A model generated the notes under the pieces. That model saw nothing but the letters and a program-made list of their open reading frames with translations, was not told the origin of the DNA and made no database searches. Source: an uncultured Rhizobiaceae bacterium (GTDB lineage: Bacteria; Pseudomonadota; Alphaproteobacteria; Rhizobiales; Rhizobiaceae). From it: a stretch of 64,000 bases of DNA. Below are positions 17,248 through 29,714 of the stretch, one piece after another. Numbering within the stretch: the first letter of the stretch is position 1; every line of letters starts with the position of its first letter. Where the stretch lies: contig CATOTF010000001.1 of assembly GCA_951813045.1 (NCBI GenBank), positions 1-64,000 on the forward strand, read 5' to 3'. The position numbers and the translations under genes were made by a program.

Positions 17248-18306
17248 ATGACTAAGAATGATTTTAATCACCAGATGTCCGTTGGCGTGGATATTGGCAA
17301 AGATACGTTCCACATTGTCGGTTTTGACAGTGACGGAAAGCTTGTTTTGCGCAAAAAGATCAAGCGGCTCGCATTGACCCAAACCTTCGAAAAATTGCCG
17401 CGTTGCATTGTTGGCATGGAAGCGTGCCTGAGTGCACATTTTGTCAGCCGAACTCTACGCAAGTTGGGTTTTGAACCCCGGATTATTCCAGCAATCTATG
17501 TGAAGCCATTCATCAAAGGGCAGAAGAATGACTTCAACGATGCTGAGGCAATTGCTGAAGCGGCGTTGCGCCCCAATCTGCCAACCGTTTCGGAGAAGAC
17601 CCAGGATCAACTTGATTTGCAGGCTTTGCATCGTGTCCGATCCCGGTTGGTCTCGCGCAGAACAGCGACGATCAATCAGATCCGTGCTTTTCTCATTGAA
17701 CAAGGGATCACGGTGCGCAGAGGTCTTCGGGCCTTGAACAATTCGTTCGATGCAATTCTGGAACAACGGCAAGAAGAGATATCTCCGCGTATGCGCAACA
17801 TTCTGCTTGGTCTTCGAAGTGATTGGTTCCAGCTTGATGAGCGTATTGAAGCGGTGTCGTCTGAGATTACGGAAATCAGCGAAACGGAAGAAAACTGCGC
17901 TCGCGTTATGACGATACCCGGCATTGGCCCGATGATCTCCACGGCTATGGTTGCTGCAATTGGAAACGGTGATGCATTTGATCGAGGACGTGACTTTGCT
18001 GCTTGGGTTGGCCTCGTTCCAAGACAATACAGCACAGGAGGGCGCACGATTCTTGGACGAATATCTAAGCGCGGCAGTCGTTACCTTCGTATGCTCTTGG
18101 TTCAGGCAGCAAAGGTCATTCTTATGCGACCGCACAATTGGCCCAAGTTCAGCTTTGGTGATTGGCTCAGCAAGGCTGCTGAACGGATGCATAAAAACAA
18201 ACTGGCTGTCGCATTGGCCAACAAGCTTGCCCGAATTGCTTGGAGTGTTTTGCGGAATGGCAAAGCATTCGATGTAGATAGAGATGAGGTGATGGTTGGC
18301 GTGTGA
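17248..18306 (+). CDS. IS110-family (IS1111 group) DEDD transposase, copy 1
   Basis: 352 residues from ATG 17248, preceded by AGGAG. The N-terminal RuvC-like DEDD domain shows Asp in GVDIGKDTFH, Glu in VGMEACLSAH and Asp pairs in KNDFNDAEAIAEAA. The C-terminal Tnp_20 domain shows PGIGPMIST and the catalytic-Ser region GRISKRGSRYLR. Enzymes of this family use a noncoding RNA from their own element to choose target and donor sites. The gene is complete and similar throughout to the copy at 61722-62780. Confidence 0.93.
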   Translation: MTKNDFNHQMSVGVDIGKDTFHIVGFDSDGKLVLRKKIKRLALTQTFEKLPRCIVGMEACLSAHFVSRTLRKLGFEPRIIPAIYVKPFIKGQKNDFNDAEAIAEAALRPNLPTVSEKTQDQLDLQALHRVRSRLVSRRTATINQIRAFLIEQGITVRRGLRALNNSFDAILEQRQEEISPRMRNILLGLRSDWFQLDERIEAVSSEITEISETEENCARVMTIPGIGPMISTAMVAAIGNGDAFDRGRDFAAWVGLVPRQYSTGGRTILGRISKRGSRYLRMLLVQAAKVILMRPHNWPKFSFGDWLSKAAERMHKNKLAVALANKLARIAWSVLRNGKAFDVDRDEVMVGV

Positions 18307-18525
18307 AGACCAGCCGTTGTCCAAAGGAGTTCGCGAAAGATAAAAAGCATGGAACGGAAAAATACGCCCCCAGAGTCTGACGGCCCTTTCGGTCATCATA
18401 GACCTTGCCGCTAATGAGGCCAAGGTGCGTGCGTAACCCCAATAAGGCCACGACCCGCGAGTCGATCAACAGGCCGGATACATATGAGCGACTTCCGAGA
18501 ACATGCAAAAAATCATTTGCGAACA
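18307..18525 (+). ncRNA. Putative seekRNA/bridge RNA of IS1111-type copy 1
   Basis: The 219 bases between the transposase stop and the right inverted repeat are conserved in copy 2, where they also lie 3' of the gene. Conserved blocks include GCATGGAACGGA, CAAGGCC/TAAGGCC with CACGAC, and CAGGCCGGATACAT. A variable stretch at 18407-18416 (GCCGCTAATG) is identical to the left flank at 17169-17178. CGGCCC at 18381-18386 is the complement of the right flank at 18545-18550. This is the arrangement expected for target-recognition loops. Transcription is inferred. Confidence 0.7.
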
Positions 18526-18830
18526 GCAGCCGGTACATACATGTGGGCCGATTTTTCGGATTTGCGCGATTGATTTTGGGATTGATTGGCTGCCCTGTCG
18601 CGCTCTATTCCGCTAAGCTCGTCCTTCGACAAGCTCCACCGAGCCAAACGGGTTTGTCTCGGCCAAGTCTGGTGACGATCACGGGCAGATGAGGTGAGGC
18701 GGACGTCTGCCAGCACCAGCAGCCGCTCCACCGCTTGTTTGCGCGTGAGGTCTCACGCTTGTCGAAACCTAGGGCCAGCTTATTTCAAAACCTGAAATTC
18801 GGCCATCATTTTACCCGTAAGAGTCACCAG

Positions 18831-18850
18831 CCAAACAACGCGTTGTTTGG
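18831..18850. repeat. Perfect 20-bp palindrome
   Basis: CCAAACAACG is followed immediately by its exact complement. It lies about 240 bases from a decayed serine recombinase gene and might be a dyad used by a recombinase or regulator. Confidence 0.6.
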
Positions 18851-18918
18851 GGTGTCGCTAACGGTCCCCCACAAAAAGGATGGCCAAATTCCAGAACTTG
18901 AACGAACGCCCAATGGGT

Positions 18919-18940
18919 CGCCACCGACTTGTCGGTGGCG
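18919..18940. repeat. Hairpin with 9-bp arms
   Basis: CGCCACCGA (18919-18927) and TCGGTGGCG (18932-18940) enclose CTTG. A short T-containing stretch follows on the plus strand, so it may act as a terminator. Confidence 0.5.
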
Positions 18941-19085
18941 TCTTGTTTCGTTTCTGTTTTGGGGCGCTCGCCGCTTGGCAAGGTTTCAGGCGCGGGGAAG
19001 TGGGTTCTCCGCTGTCGAACCCTAACGAAAGTGAAGAACAATGTGAAATCGAGCAATCATCACACTGGAAGACGATAACAAGACC

Positions 19086-19858
19086 ATCCATCCCGTCGCC
19101 CTTTATGTGTATTGGAACGGAGGATTTGTCGCTTGTGATGAATGCAATCACCCGATGACAGCAAGCTATTCAAAAGGCCGCAGCCGCCGCTACGGCTATT
19201 ATTTCTGCCAGACACGGGATTGTAACGAGAGACGAAAGAACATCCGCCGAAAAGACATTGAAGGTGACTTTACAGACCTTCTCCAGCAACTAACCCCAAC
19301 CAAAACAGCCCTCAGGCTGGTTCGATCCATGCTGGAACAGGTCTGGGAGGAGAAAAGCCAATCCATCGATGCCCACGCCACAGCCTGCCGATCAGAATGC
19401 GACAAGATTGATCGCCGCATCTCAAAGATGGTGGACAAGCTCATTGAATCAAACAGCGATATCATCGCCAAACGGCTTGAGACTGAGATTACCCCAGGGA
19501 ATTTGGCTTCGAACTGTCCAAACGTAAACAGGTGCTTTGGAACAAGGCCAGGCCCAGCAGTACGTCGGTCAACGCCAAATCCCTTTCGCATCAAACGGCT
19601 GGAATTAAAGAAACTGGCATTGGAAGAAAAACAGGCAAAAACACGCCATACATATTCGTCACAGGGGGCCACACTAGACCGCACTTATCGAACCGCCCTC
19701 AATTTCCTCTCAAACCCTCCCAAATTAAAAAGTGAAACTATGGGGTTCCGACCGTCTCGAAGACCGTCGCATACTACTCAGACTGGTATTTGATGACCGC
19801 ATCACATACCGCAAGAATGAAGGTTATCGAACCGCAAATCTGGCCTTACCTTTCAAAG
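19086..19858 (+). pseudogene. Large serine recombinase, C-terminal remnant
   Basis: The frame from about 19086 reads a recombinase zinc ribbon (CDEC ... YYFCQTRDC, with the spacing C-x2-C and C-x4-C) and a following helical region with coiled-coil character. After about 19490 the sequence changes frame. The usual final segment (KLWGSDRLEDRRILLRLVF then ALPFKVL) appears in another frame near 19735-19858. The N-terminal catalytic Ser domain is absent. It lies about 30 bases from tRNA-Ala, which suggests a former integration event, but the gene is dead. Confidence 0.8.
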
Positions 19859-19891
19859 TCTTAGCACAGGATTTACACCCAAGGTACGGTG

Positions 19892-19967
<76 letters not shown>

Positions 19968-20133
19968 ATTTTTGCCGGTTATTCCGGTATCAATGGTGAC
20001 CGCCAACCATGTGGCGGTCTGACGAACATCAAGCCTGACTGATTGGCTCAATGGTGTGGCGTGTCATACGAAACGCCTTTTAATATTACAAGTGGGATAT
20101 TACAGCAATCCCATGTGCTGATGTTCAATGTAA

Positions 20134-20556
20134 TTAAGTGTCTTCCTTGTCATCATTGGAAACCGGAATAATGTCAGCAAGATTGTCTTCATCATCATCG
20201 TCGTCGTCGAGGAAAGGCCCGTCTGCCTGGTCGTCATCGCCGTCATCCTCGATCTCGACGTCCGGAATATCCGTTGGAATATCGTCCTCGTCGTCGCCAT
20301 CAACTGTATCATCATCGTCGTCTTCCGCGTCATCAAGGCTGATGATTTCTGGGCCTCCGGCATCGACTTCGTCTTCGTCATTCGTCTCAGCAGCTTTTAC
20401 TTCTTCTTCCTTTTCCGGTTTCGCCTTGGCCGTCGCCACAACGACTTCGAACGCTGCGCCACATTTCGGGCACAGGATCGGATCCCGGTTCAAATCATAG
20501 TATTTCGCTGCGCAACTTGGGCAAAGACGTTTTTCACCGAGTTCAGGTTTAGCCAA
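20134..20556 (-). CDS. FYDLN-acid domain protein (TIGR02300 family)
   Basis: 140 residues. The N-terminus has a small zinc-ribbon-like CPSC ... CPKC pair around KYYDLNRDP, the family's hallmark. The remaining two thirds are almost entirely Asp and Glu and must be disordered. The family is characteristic of Alphaproteobacteria; its function is not known. As usual it is transcribed divergently from aroA. The Ser-rich frame on the opposite strand is a by-product of the acidic codons. Confidence 0.93.
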   Translation of the reverse strand: MAKPELGEKRLCPSCAAKYYDLNRDPILCPKCGAAFEVVVATAKAKPEKEEEVKAAETNDEDEVDAGGPEIISLDDAEDDDDDTVDGDDEDDIPTDIPDVEIEDDGDDDQADGPFLDDDDDDEDNLADIIPVSNDDKEDT

Positions 20557-20735
20557 GGGTCTGCCTCACTATTTTGGACGTTGTTATGAGAGGCGGCAAA
20601 TGGGTTCAATTGCCGCTTTGAGGGCAGGGTCTAGCGGTCGCGGGTGCACCTGTCAAAGGGGAATTTCAAGCAATTATTCCAAGGCCAACCTTATATATTG
20701 CACTACCACAAACTATTGAGGGCGTGACAGCGTAG

Positions 20736-22178
<1,443 letters not shown>

Positions 22179-22191
22179 CCGTTGCACTCCG

Positions 22192-22644
22192 ATGACAAGC
22201 CTCAAAATTAAACGATTGCCCCATAGCGCAGGCCTTCCGTTGCCGTCTTATGAAACCGCTGGTTCAGCTGGTATGGATCTGAGGGCTGCGGTTTCTGAAA
22301 ATAATCCAATTACGCTGGCACCAAGAGCGCGTATGCTGGTGCCAACGGGATTGTGCATTGAATTGCCCACGGGCTACGAAGGGCAGGTGAGACCGCGCTC
22401 CGGCCTCGCGATTAAACACGGTATCAGTCTCATCAATACGCCAGGTACAATTGATGAAGATTATCGGGGGGAGGTGATGGTGCCACTCATCAACCATGGA
22501 GAAAAAGCGTTTGAGATCACCCGTGGCATGCGGATCGCTCAATTGATTGTGGCGCCGGTTTTTCAAGCGTCTGTGGACGAAGTAGATGAACTCTCAGATA
22601 CCACGCGAGGCACTAGTGGTTTTGGCTCTACGGGCTCTGAATGA
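22192..22644 (+). CDS. dut: Deoxyuridine 5'-triphosphate nucleotidohydrolase
   Basis: 150 residues from ATG 22192. All five dUTPase motifs are present: [39 protein letters not shown] and the C-terminal GTSGFGSTG. The homotrimeric enzyme hydrolyses dUTP to dUMP and pyrophosphate, keeping uracil out of DNA and feeding dTMP synthesis. It is 13 bases after aroA and probably co-transcribed. Its last 17 bases overlap the convergent membrane protease gene. In many Alphaproteobacteria dut is linked to coaBC instead. Confidence 0.96.
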   Translation: MTSLKIKRLPHSAGLPLPSYETAGSAGMDLRAAVSENNPITLAPRARMLVPTGLCIELPTGYEGQVRPRSGLAIKHGISLINTPGTIDEDYRGEVMVPLINHGEKAFEITRGMRIAQLIVAPVFQASVDEVDELSDTTRGTSGFGSTGSE

Positions 22645-24013
22645 ATGATGAATACGAAACGCTCAATGTGTCTGATGCCGGTGATTGACCGTCAGTCTTC
22701 GCGCTTCGATAATCTTTCTCAAGGCGGAATATGTTGGTGAACTTGGGACTTCTAAACTCGCTTAACTGATCGACTGTTGCGGCGGCAGGAAGTCCAATTG
22801 CGGCAATATTGATTGCAATCGTAAACCCATAGAGTGCCAGTACACCGGCGCCCGATTGCCATGTTGAAGGTTCATATATTTGTGGACTGTCTTTCGCGAA
22901 CATGGATTTCAGAACCGGTACCGATATCAGGGCGAACAATGCTCCAAAAAACCAACCGCCGACGTGTAATGTTGAACCAATAATCAAAAGCAGGAGTATG
23001 GTGACGATGGTGTTCCTGAGTTTGCGATTAGCACCGCTCAACATTGCGTCGAGGGTTTGACCCCCATCTAATATGCCAATTGGTAGAAGTTGAAACAGAT
23101 TCAATACTGCCGCAAGTATCAGTGCACTGAGCAAGCTGGCCGTCAAGTTTTCGGGCTGAGGTAACATTGTATCCCAACTGAACACGGGCGGTGCCCACGT
23201 TACCGCCACCATATACACCCCAAGTATTGCAAGGCCGGAAAAAAGAGCGCCACCAAGACTATAGAAAGCATTCTTAAAGGCAGTATTTGGACGCGAACCT
23301 ATAGTGATCCCTCCAAATAGCGGCAGTATCCGAATTGCGTACACCTTTTCGCCAATTAACTTTAGCGCTACTGCATGTCCCAATTCATGAACTACAATCG
23401 CTATCATCAACGCAAGGCCTATTGCGAATCCAAGCCACCAACTGAACAGTGCCAGAGAAACAAGGAACATGAGCACCTCAGTTTTTAGGGAACTATGGGA
23501 AATTTCTGATATTTCCTGCTCGTTCTCTAAAGACGATGCAAACTGCTTGTAGTATCGCTTTGAGTAATTCGGCCAATAAAACCAGGCTTCTAATGGGTTC
23601 CTGAACCCCATCCGCTGGGACGTGTGCAGTTTTGTTGTTTGAGCATCGATGGCTTCTACAGTTACAGTTTCAAAGGCTTCGGACCCAAACAAAGGTTCCT
23701 GATTATTTGGATCCAGTATTTTATATGTGATCTGATTCCATTTTTGATAATCTGTTCGTTGGATAAGGACATCGGAGCCTGACTTTGTGCGCAGGATTAC
23801 CTGATCGGGATTATCAGATTCATTTTCAATTATCGTGTTACCAGTTATTCGACTGTTATAATCTTTGCTAAAAATGTCGACACTGTTCCAGACTCGATCC
23901 GACTCAGCTTTAATTGTGTCGACGCGCAGGTAATCATAATAACGCAGTGGCAACAATTTCGGAAAAATGAACAGCCCAACCACGCCGAGCAGAAGAATGT
24001 CTAGCCAACCCAT
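22628..24013 (-). CDS. Membrane M50 (site-2-type) metalloprotease with an N-terminal soluble domain
   Basis: 461 residues. One hydrophobic segment (about 3-22) is followed by a soluble region (30-165) whose pattern resembles the polyketide-cyclase/SRPBCC fold. Then come several membrane segments. HELGH at 199-203 within the second of these is the zinc site, and [11 protein letters not shown] near 310 is the second M50 motif supplying the third ligand. M50 proteases cut substrates within membranes. Coupling to an SRPBCC-like domain is unusual and could sense a lipid or other hydrophobic ligand. The substrate is unknown. Confidence 0.8.
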   Translation of the reverse strand: MGWLDILLLGVVGLFIFPKLLPLRYYDYLRVDTIKAESDRVWNSVDIFSKDYNSRITGNTIIENESDNPDQVILRTKSGSDVLIQRTDYQKWNQITYKILDPNNQEPLFGSEAFETVTVEAIDAQTTKLHTSQRMGFRNPLEAWFYWPNYSKRYYKQFASSLENEQEISEISHSSLKTEVLMFLVSLALFSWWLGFAIGLALMIAIVVHELGHAVALKLIGEKVYAIRILPLFGGITIGSRPNTAFKNAFYSLGGALFSGLAILGVYMVAVTWAPPVFSWDTMLPQPENLTASLLSALILAAVLNLFQLLPIGILDGGQTLDAMLSGANRKLRNTIVTILLLLIIGSTLHVGGWFFGALFALISVPVLKSMFAKDSPQIYEPSTWQSGAGVLALYGFTIAINIAAIGLPAAATVDQLSEFRSPKFTNIFRLEKDYRSAKTDGQSPASDTLSVSYSSFIQSP

Positions 24014-24175
24014 AATATTAGATAATCCCCCATTTATACGTCGGTAAATTACTTGGGGGCACTCAAGCTCATCTTAACGGGCGGACCAGGATTGATTTCA
24101 CAGTTAATACATGCGTCCAAATCACCGTAAATAATTGGTTTTACGGGCCTCAACGTCTATCTTAAAAGCGATGAT

Positions 24176-24194
24176 ACATGGCGATTCGCCATGT
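24176..24194. promoter_or_regulatory. 19-bp palindrome just upstream of gyrB
   Basis: ACATGGCGA and TCGCCATGT are exact inverted copies around a single T, ending 20 bases before the gyrB ATG. It could be an operator or a leader hairpin controlling gyrB. Confidence 0.6.
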
Positions 24195-24196
24195 GA

Positions 24197-26662
<2,466 letters not shown>

Positions 26663-26722
26663 TGCACGTCACACAACGAGTGTGCTCAGGCTGAACAAAA
26701 TTACACCTCACGCTATGAACGC

Positions 26723-28273
26723 TCAGAAAGTTTCGATTTCTGACGCTGTAAGAAATTCAATAACCTTCTGCGCGGGTACACCGAGATTTGAGCCGCCGAA
26801 TTCAGGTATGATGGCTGTGTTGACGGCGATCACTTCGCCATTTGAGTTCAATACCGGCCCGCCGCTGCCGCCATGGGTGGTTTCCGCATCGTAAACGACC
26901 CGTTCAAGGGTAGAGCGCCCGACGATACCGCGGCTTGCCAGCGGGTAGATAAATCCGGATTTTGCAAGACGCGCCGCAACGCTCCAGAATTCGGTATCCC
27001 CTTCGGACTGGAGAGCTTCGATAAAGGAAGTGCCGGCCTGCGCAATCAACGCGCGCAATCCTGTGGGATATCCCATCACGGTAATTTCATCCCCGAGCGG
27101 AGGCGCCTTTTTAGCCACTTTCAACCCCTCGGGGCGCTCCTTTGGATCAACATATTTGAGCAAGGCCAAATCGGTTTCGTTCGACGCTTCTACGAACACA
27201 ACCTCTTCCCCTTCGGTGGAACCGGGCCGATGCGCAACCAGCTTTGTAAGCACCGGCACGAATCCGCGCAGTGCAAGAAGCTTTGTATTACCGTCTAGTT
27301 CCCACGGCAGCGCGACATGCCGGTTGGTCACGAGATAGCCCTTGTCTCCGACAAGGAAACCACTGCCGACGAATTGCCGTTCGGCCACAGGCCCTTTGCC
27401 ATCCGGCGACAGCATCGGTAGTCCGTTCGGGAATTGCATGGGTTGCCCCGCGGAGTTCACCATCATGTGCATCATTCGCCCGGAGGATTCGTCCTTGAAT
27501 CCGTAACTGCCCTGAAGAAAAAGAACGGATGGAGCGGATTCGGCGATAATGCGTTGAGTGGCTGTCGATAGATGCTCAAGTTTGGACAGGCGATCACTGG
27601 CGGTAACGATCCGCTGGTCGAGCTCTTCTCGCAAAGATGTAAGGTCGCCGGGGGTCAGCGCTTCTTTTCGGGACCGCGCCAGGGTTCGGGAAAAATCTTC
27701 AAGCTGTGCTCTTCCAGAAATTAGCTGCTGTTGGAGAAGGCCTGAAAGGCGAACCTGTTGGTATGCAAGCGCCGTCAGCGCTACGAGCGCAATAACCACG
27801 CTTGCGCGAAATAACATCGTCGTTTCTACGGCGAGCCGACGAAAGATCTGAAGGACTATGTTTCTGATGCGTCTACCAAGGGGCTGGCGACTGGTGCGAA
27901 AATAAGCACCCGCATCTCTCAATATTCCCACTGTTGATTGAGGCGTGAGGCCGCCTTCAGCCTGCAGCCGATAACGGGACATCGGGCCTTCCTCACCAAA
28001 TTCGATAATATCCATGTGTTGCAGGTGCTTTGATTTGATGGACTCACCGTTAACCCAGATTGAAACGTCCTCAGGGGCATTAATCACAAACCCGTCGTGG
28101 ATGCGGTTCAAACAAGCGGCAAGGTCTGCGCCACGAACATTTTCATCTGGGGCTTCTATATGTACCTTGCAATTAGGGTCGAGGCTGACGTTCAAAGATG
28201 TCTCGCCAAGCCAGCTTGTGGTTCCGCTGGACGGCCCGGTCAGATGTGCAAGTGATGCAACGTGAGCAACCAT
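26723..28273 (-). CDS. Membrane-anchored FHA-like/trypsin-like serine protease
   Basis: 516 residues if started at ATG 28273, which follows AGGTGGGG; an ORF start at 28336 adds 21 residues. Residues about 15-100 look like a forkhead-associated-type beta domain. A hydrophobic segment (ASVVIALVALTALAY) follows near 150. A coiled-coil linker then leads to a trypsin-like domain with His in TNRHVALP, Asp in NETDLALLKY and Ser in THGGSGGPV. There is no PDZ domain, unlike DegP/HtrA. The FHA-like part would be cytoplasmic and the protease periplasmic, linking a cytoplasmic signal to envelope proteolysis. It is convergent with gyrB. Confidence 0.8.
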   Translation of the reverse strand: MVAHVASLAHLTGPSSGTTSWLGETSLNVSLDPNCKVHIEAPDENVRGADLAACLNRIHDGFVINAPEDVSIWVNGESIKSKHLQHMDIIEFGEEGPMSRYRLQAEGGLTPQSTVGILRDAGAYFRTSRQPLGRRIRNIVLQIFRRLAVETTMLFRASVVIALVALTALAYQQVRLSGLLQQQLISGRAQLEDFSRTLARSRKEALTPGDLTSLREELDQRIVTASDRLSKLEHLSTATQRIIAESAPSVLFLQGSYGFKDESSGRMMHMMVNSAGQPMQFPNGLPMLSPDGKGPVAERQFVGSGFLVGDKGYLVTNRHVALPWELDGNTKLLALRGFVPVLTKLVAHRPGSTEGEEVVFVEASNETDLALLKYVDPKERPEGLKVAKKAPPLGDEITVMGYPTGLRALIAQAGTSFIEALQSEGDTEFWSVAARLAKSGFIYPLASRGIVGRSTLERVVYDAETTHGGSGGPVLNSNGEVIAVNTAIIPEFGGSNLGVPAQKVIEFLTASEIETF

Positions 28274-28435
28274 AATAATATGCCCCACCTTTCCAAACAC
28301 AATCAGATTGCGTGTAAGGATAATATGGTGTGCCAAAAGAATGGATCAACCTCAGTGGAGATTTCACCGATCAAGCCTGCATCACTAATAGGTCAATAAA
28401 TGCCCGTTAAACAATGTAAATGGGATTATCACCAT

Positions 28436-29635
28436 CTACCGAATAGCCGTTGCAGATGTCGGTCCTTTGTGGAAAATCAACAGGCTTAACAGGGCAATTG
28501 CTACGAATACCAGGCTGACGGCAGCGAGATTAAACCAACCGAGCCCGGCAATAATGGCACCGGAAGAGAACGACGCGAATGCGGAAATTCCGGCCACAAG
28601 CGTCTCATTAACCCCTTGAATAGCACCGCGTTCCTGCGGTTTCAATGTGCTGTTGAGCAGGCTGGTGGAGCCGATAAATCCGAAGTTCCAACCAATACCC
28701 AACAGAACAAGCGAGCCATAAAAATGCATCAGGGTAATATCCGCCATGGCGATACCCGCCGCCAGCGCAAGGCAAATCAGTCCAAGGCCGATAATGCGGA
28801 TGACGCCAAATCTCTTGATCAGAAAACCGGTCACAAAGCTTGGGGCGAACATGGCCACGACATGCCAACGGATGACGTCGCTCGCCTGATCAGCGTGGAA
28901 GTCGTGCCCGATCATGGCAAGCGGCGTGGGTGTCATGACCAGCATCATGACGCCGCCCGAAACCGCGGCGCCCGCGACCGCGATCAATACAGGTCGACGC
29001 AGCAGGATCTCAATCTTGGATTGCTCCGATGAGGTCGTGTCATCCCTGGCTATTGTTGGCAGTTTGATCATTGATACCGGAAGCATTCCAATTAGGGCCA
29101 ATGCGCAGATTGAAAGATAAGCGCCTGCAAAAGGGATATCCGGAATAAGGTCCTTGGTTCGAATAAAGATTTCAGGGCCTAAAAGGGCCGCGATCAACCC
29201 TGAACCCAAGACGAGGGAAATTGCCACCGACTGCCATTCTTCCCCCACGGCTTCTCCTGCTGCAAATCTGAAATAGCCAAAGCTCACAAGCGCTCCCCCA
29301 AGGATAATGTGTGCAAGGCAAAGAGCCCAGAAACAGGAGGACCACATGGCGAGCGCCCCCGATATTCCACCCATGAATGCGAGCAATGCGCCGAGTAAAA
29401 ACCCATTTCTGCGCCCATATTTGCTCATGAATATGGATAAGGGTGCCGCCAAGAACAGTCCTGCCAACATTTGTATGGAGGGCGGGACGGTTGCAATATT
29501 GGGGGAAGGGGCCAGTCTTAACCCGGCCAGCCCGCCCAAAACGATCAGCATGGGCATTGCTGCACCCAAAATGGCGCTGCTGATCAGGATCATGATAAAG
29601 CTCGGCGTTACGATGCCGGACTGTTTAACAACCAT
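28436..29635 (-). CDS. MFS transporter
   Basis: 399 residues with about twelve hydrophobic segments. The loop after segment 2 reads FMSKYGRRNGFLLGA, the MFS cytoplasmic motif region. The protein probably exports or imports a small molecule by proton coupling. It is transcribed divergently from a GlxA-type regulator 79 bases away, which may control it and may sense the same compound. The substrate cannot be told from the sequence. Confidence 0.85.
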   Translation of the reverse strand: MVVKQSGIVTPSFIMILISSAILGAAMPMLIVLGGLAGLRLAPSPNIATVPPSIQMLAGLFLAAPLSIFMSKYGRRNGFLLGALLAFMGGISGALAMWSSCFWALCLAHIILGGALVSFGYFRFAAGEAVGEEWQSVAISLVLGSGLIAALLGPEIFIRTKDLIPDIPFAGAYLSICALALIGMLPVSMIKLPTIARDDTTSSEQSKIEILLRRPVLIAVAGAAVSGGVMMLVMTPTPLAMIGHDFHADQASDVIRWHVVAMFAPSFVTGFLIKRFGVIRIIGLGLICLALAAGIAMADITLMHFYGSLVLLGIGWNFGFIGSTSLLNSTLKPQERGAIQGVNETLVAGISAFASFSSGAIIAGLGWFNLAAVSLVFVAIALLSLLIFHKGPTSATAIR

Positions 29636-29714
29636 TGCTTTACTCCAGGCGAAGGTTTGAACCCGCCAGATTAAGCCTTATTATTTTGTCTTAAATGATA
29701 TATAATCATCAATT

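Larger units (their letters stand above)
17169..18550 (+). mobile_element. IS1111-type (IS110 family) element, copy 1
   Basis: Perfect 13-bp subterminal inverted repeats lie at 17181-17193 (ATGTACCGGCTGC) and 18526-18538. The coordinates given include the short outer parts and target sequence that match the guide-like stretches in the 3' noncoding RNA region. The layout (short 5' leader, DEDD transposase, about 220 bases noncoding 3') is that of IS1111 elements. A diverged copy is at 61464-62861. Confidence 0.85.
18551..19085. other. No gene recognised; contains two strong inverted repeats
   Basis: Several frames are open but none resembles a known protein or has a good start. The stretch contains a 20-bp perfect palindrome (18831-18850) and a 9-bp-arm hairpin (18919-18940). 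It separates the IS1111 element from a serine recombinase remnant. Confidence 0.5.

Noticed and set aside
18735-19025. Open frames between the IS1111 element and the serine recombinase remnant
   Set aside because: All frames overlap one another, none resembles a known protein and the region is dominated by inverted repeats.
19086-19858. Active phage or island integrase
   Set aside because: The catalytic N-terminal domain is missing and the remainder is frameshifted.
20138-20500. Ser-rich 120-residue open frame opposite the FYDLN gene
   Set aside because: It is the mirror of the Asp/Glu codon runs on the other strand and has no independent support.
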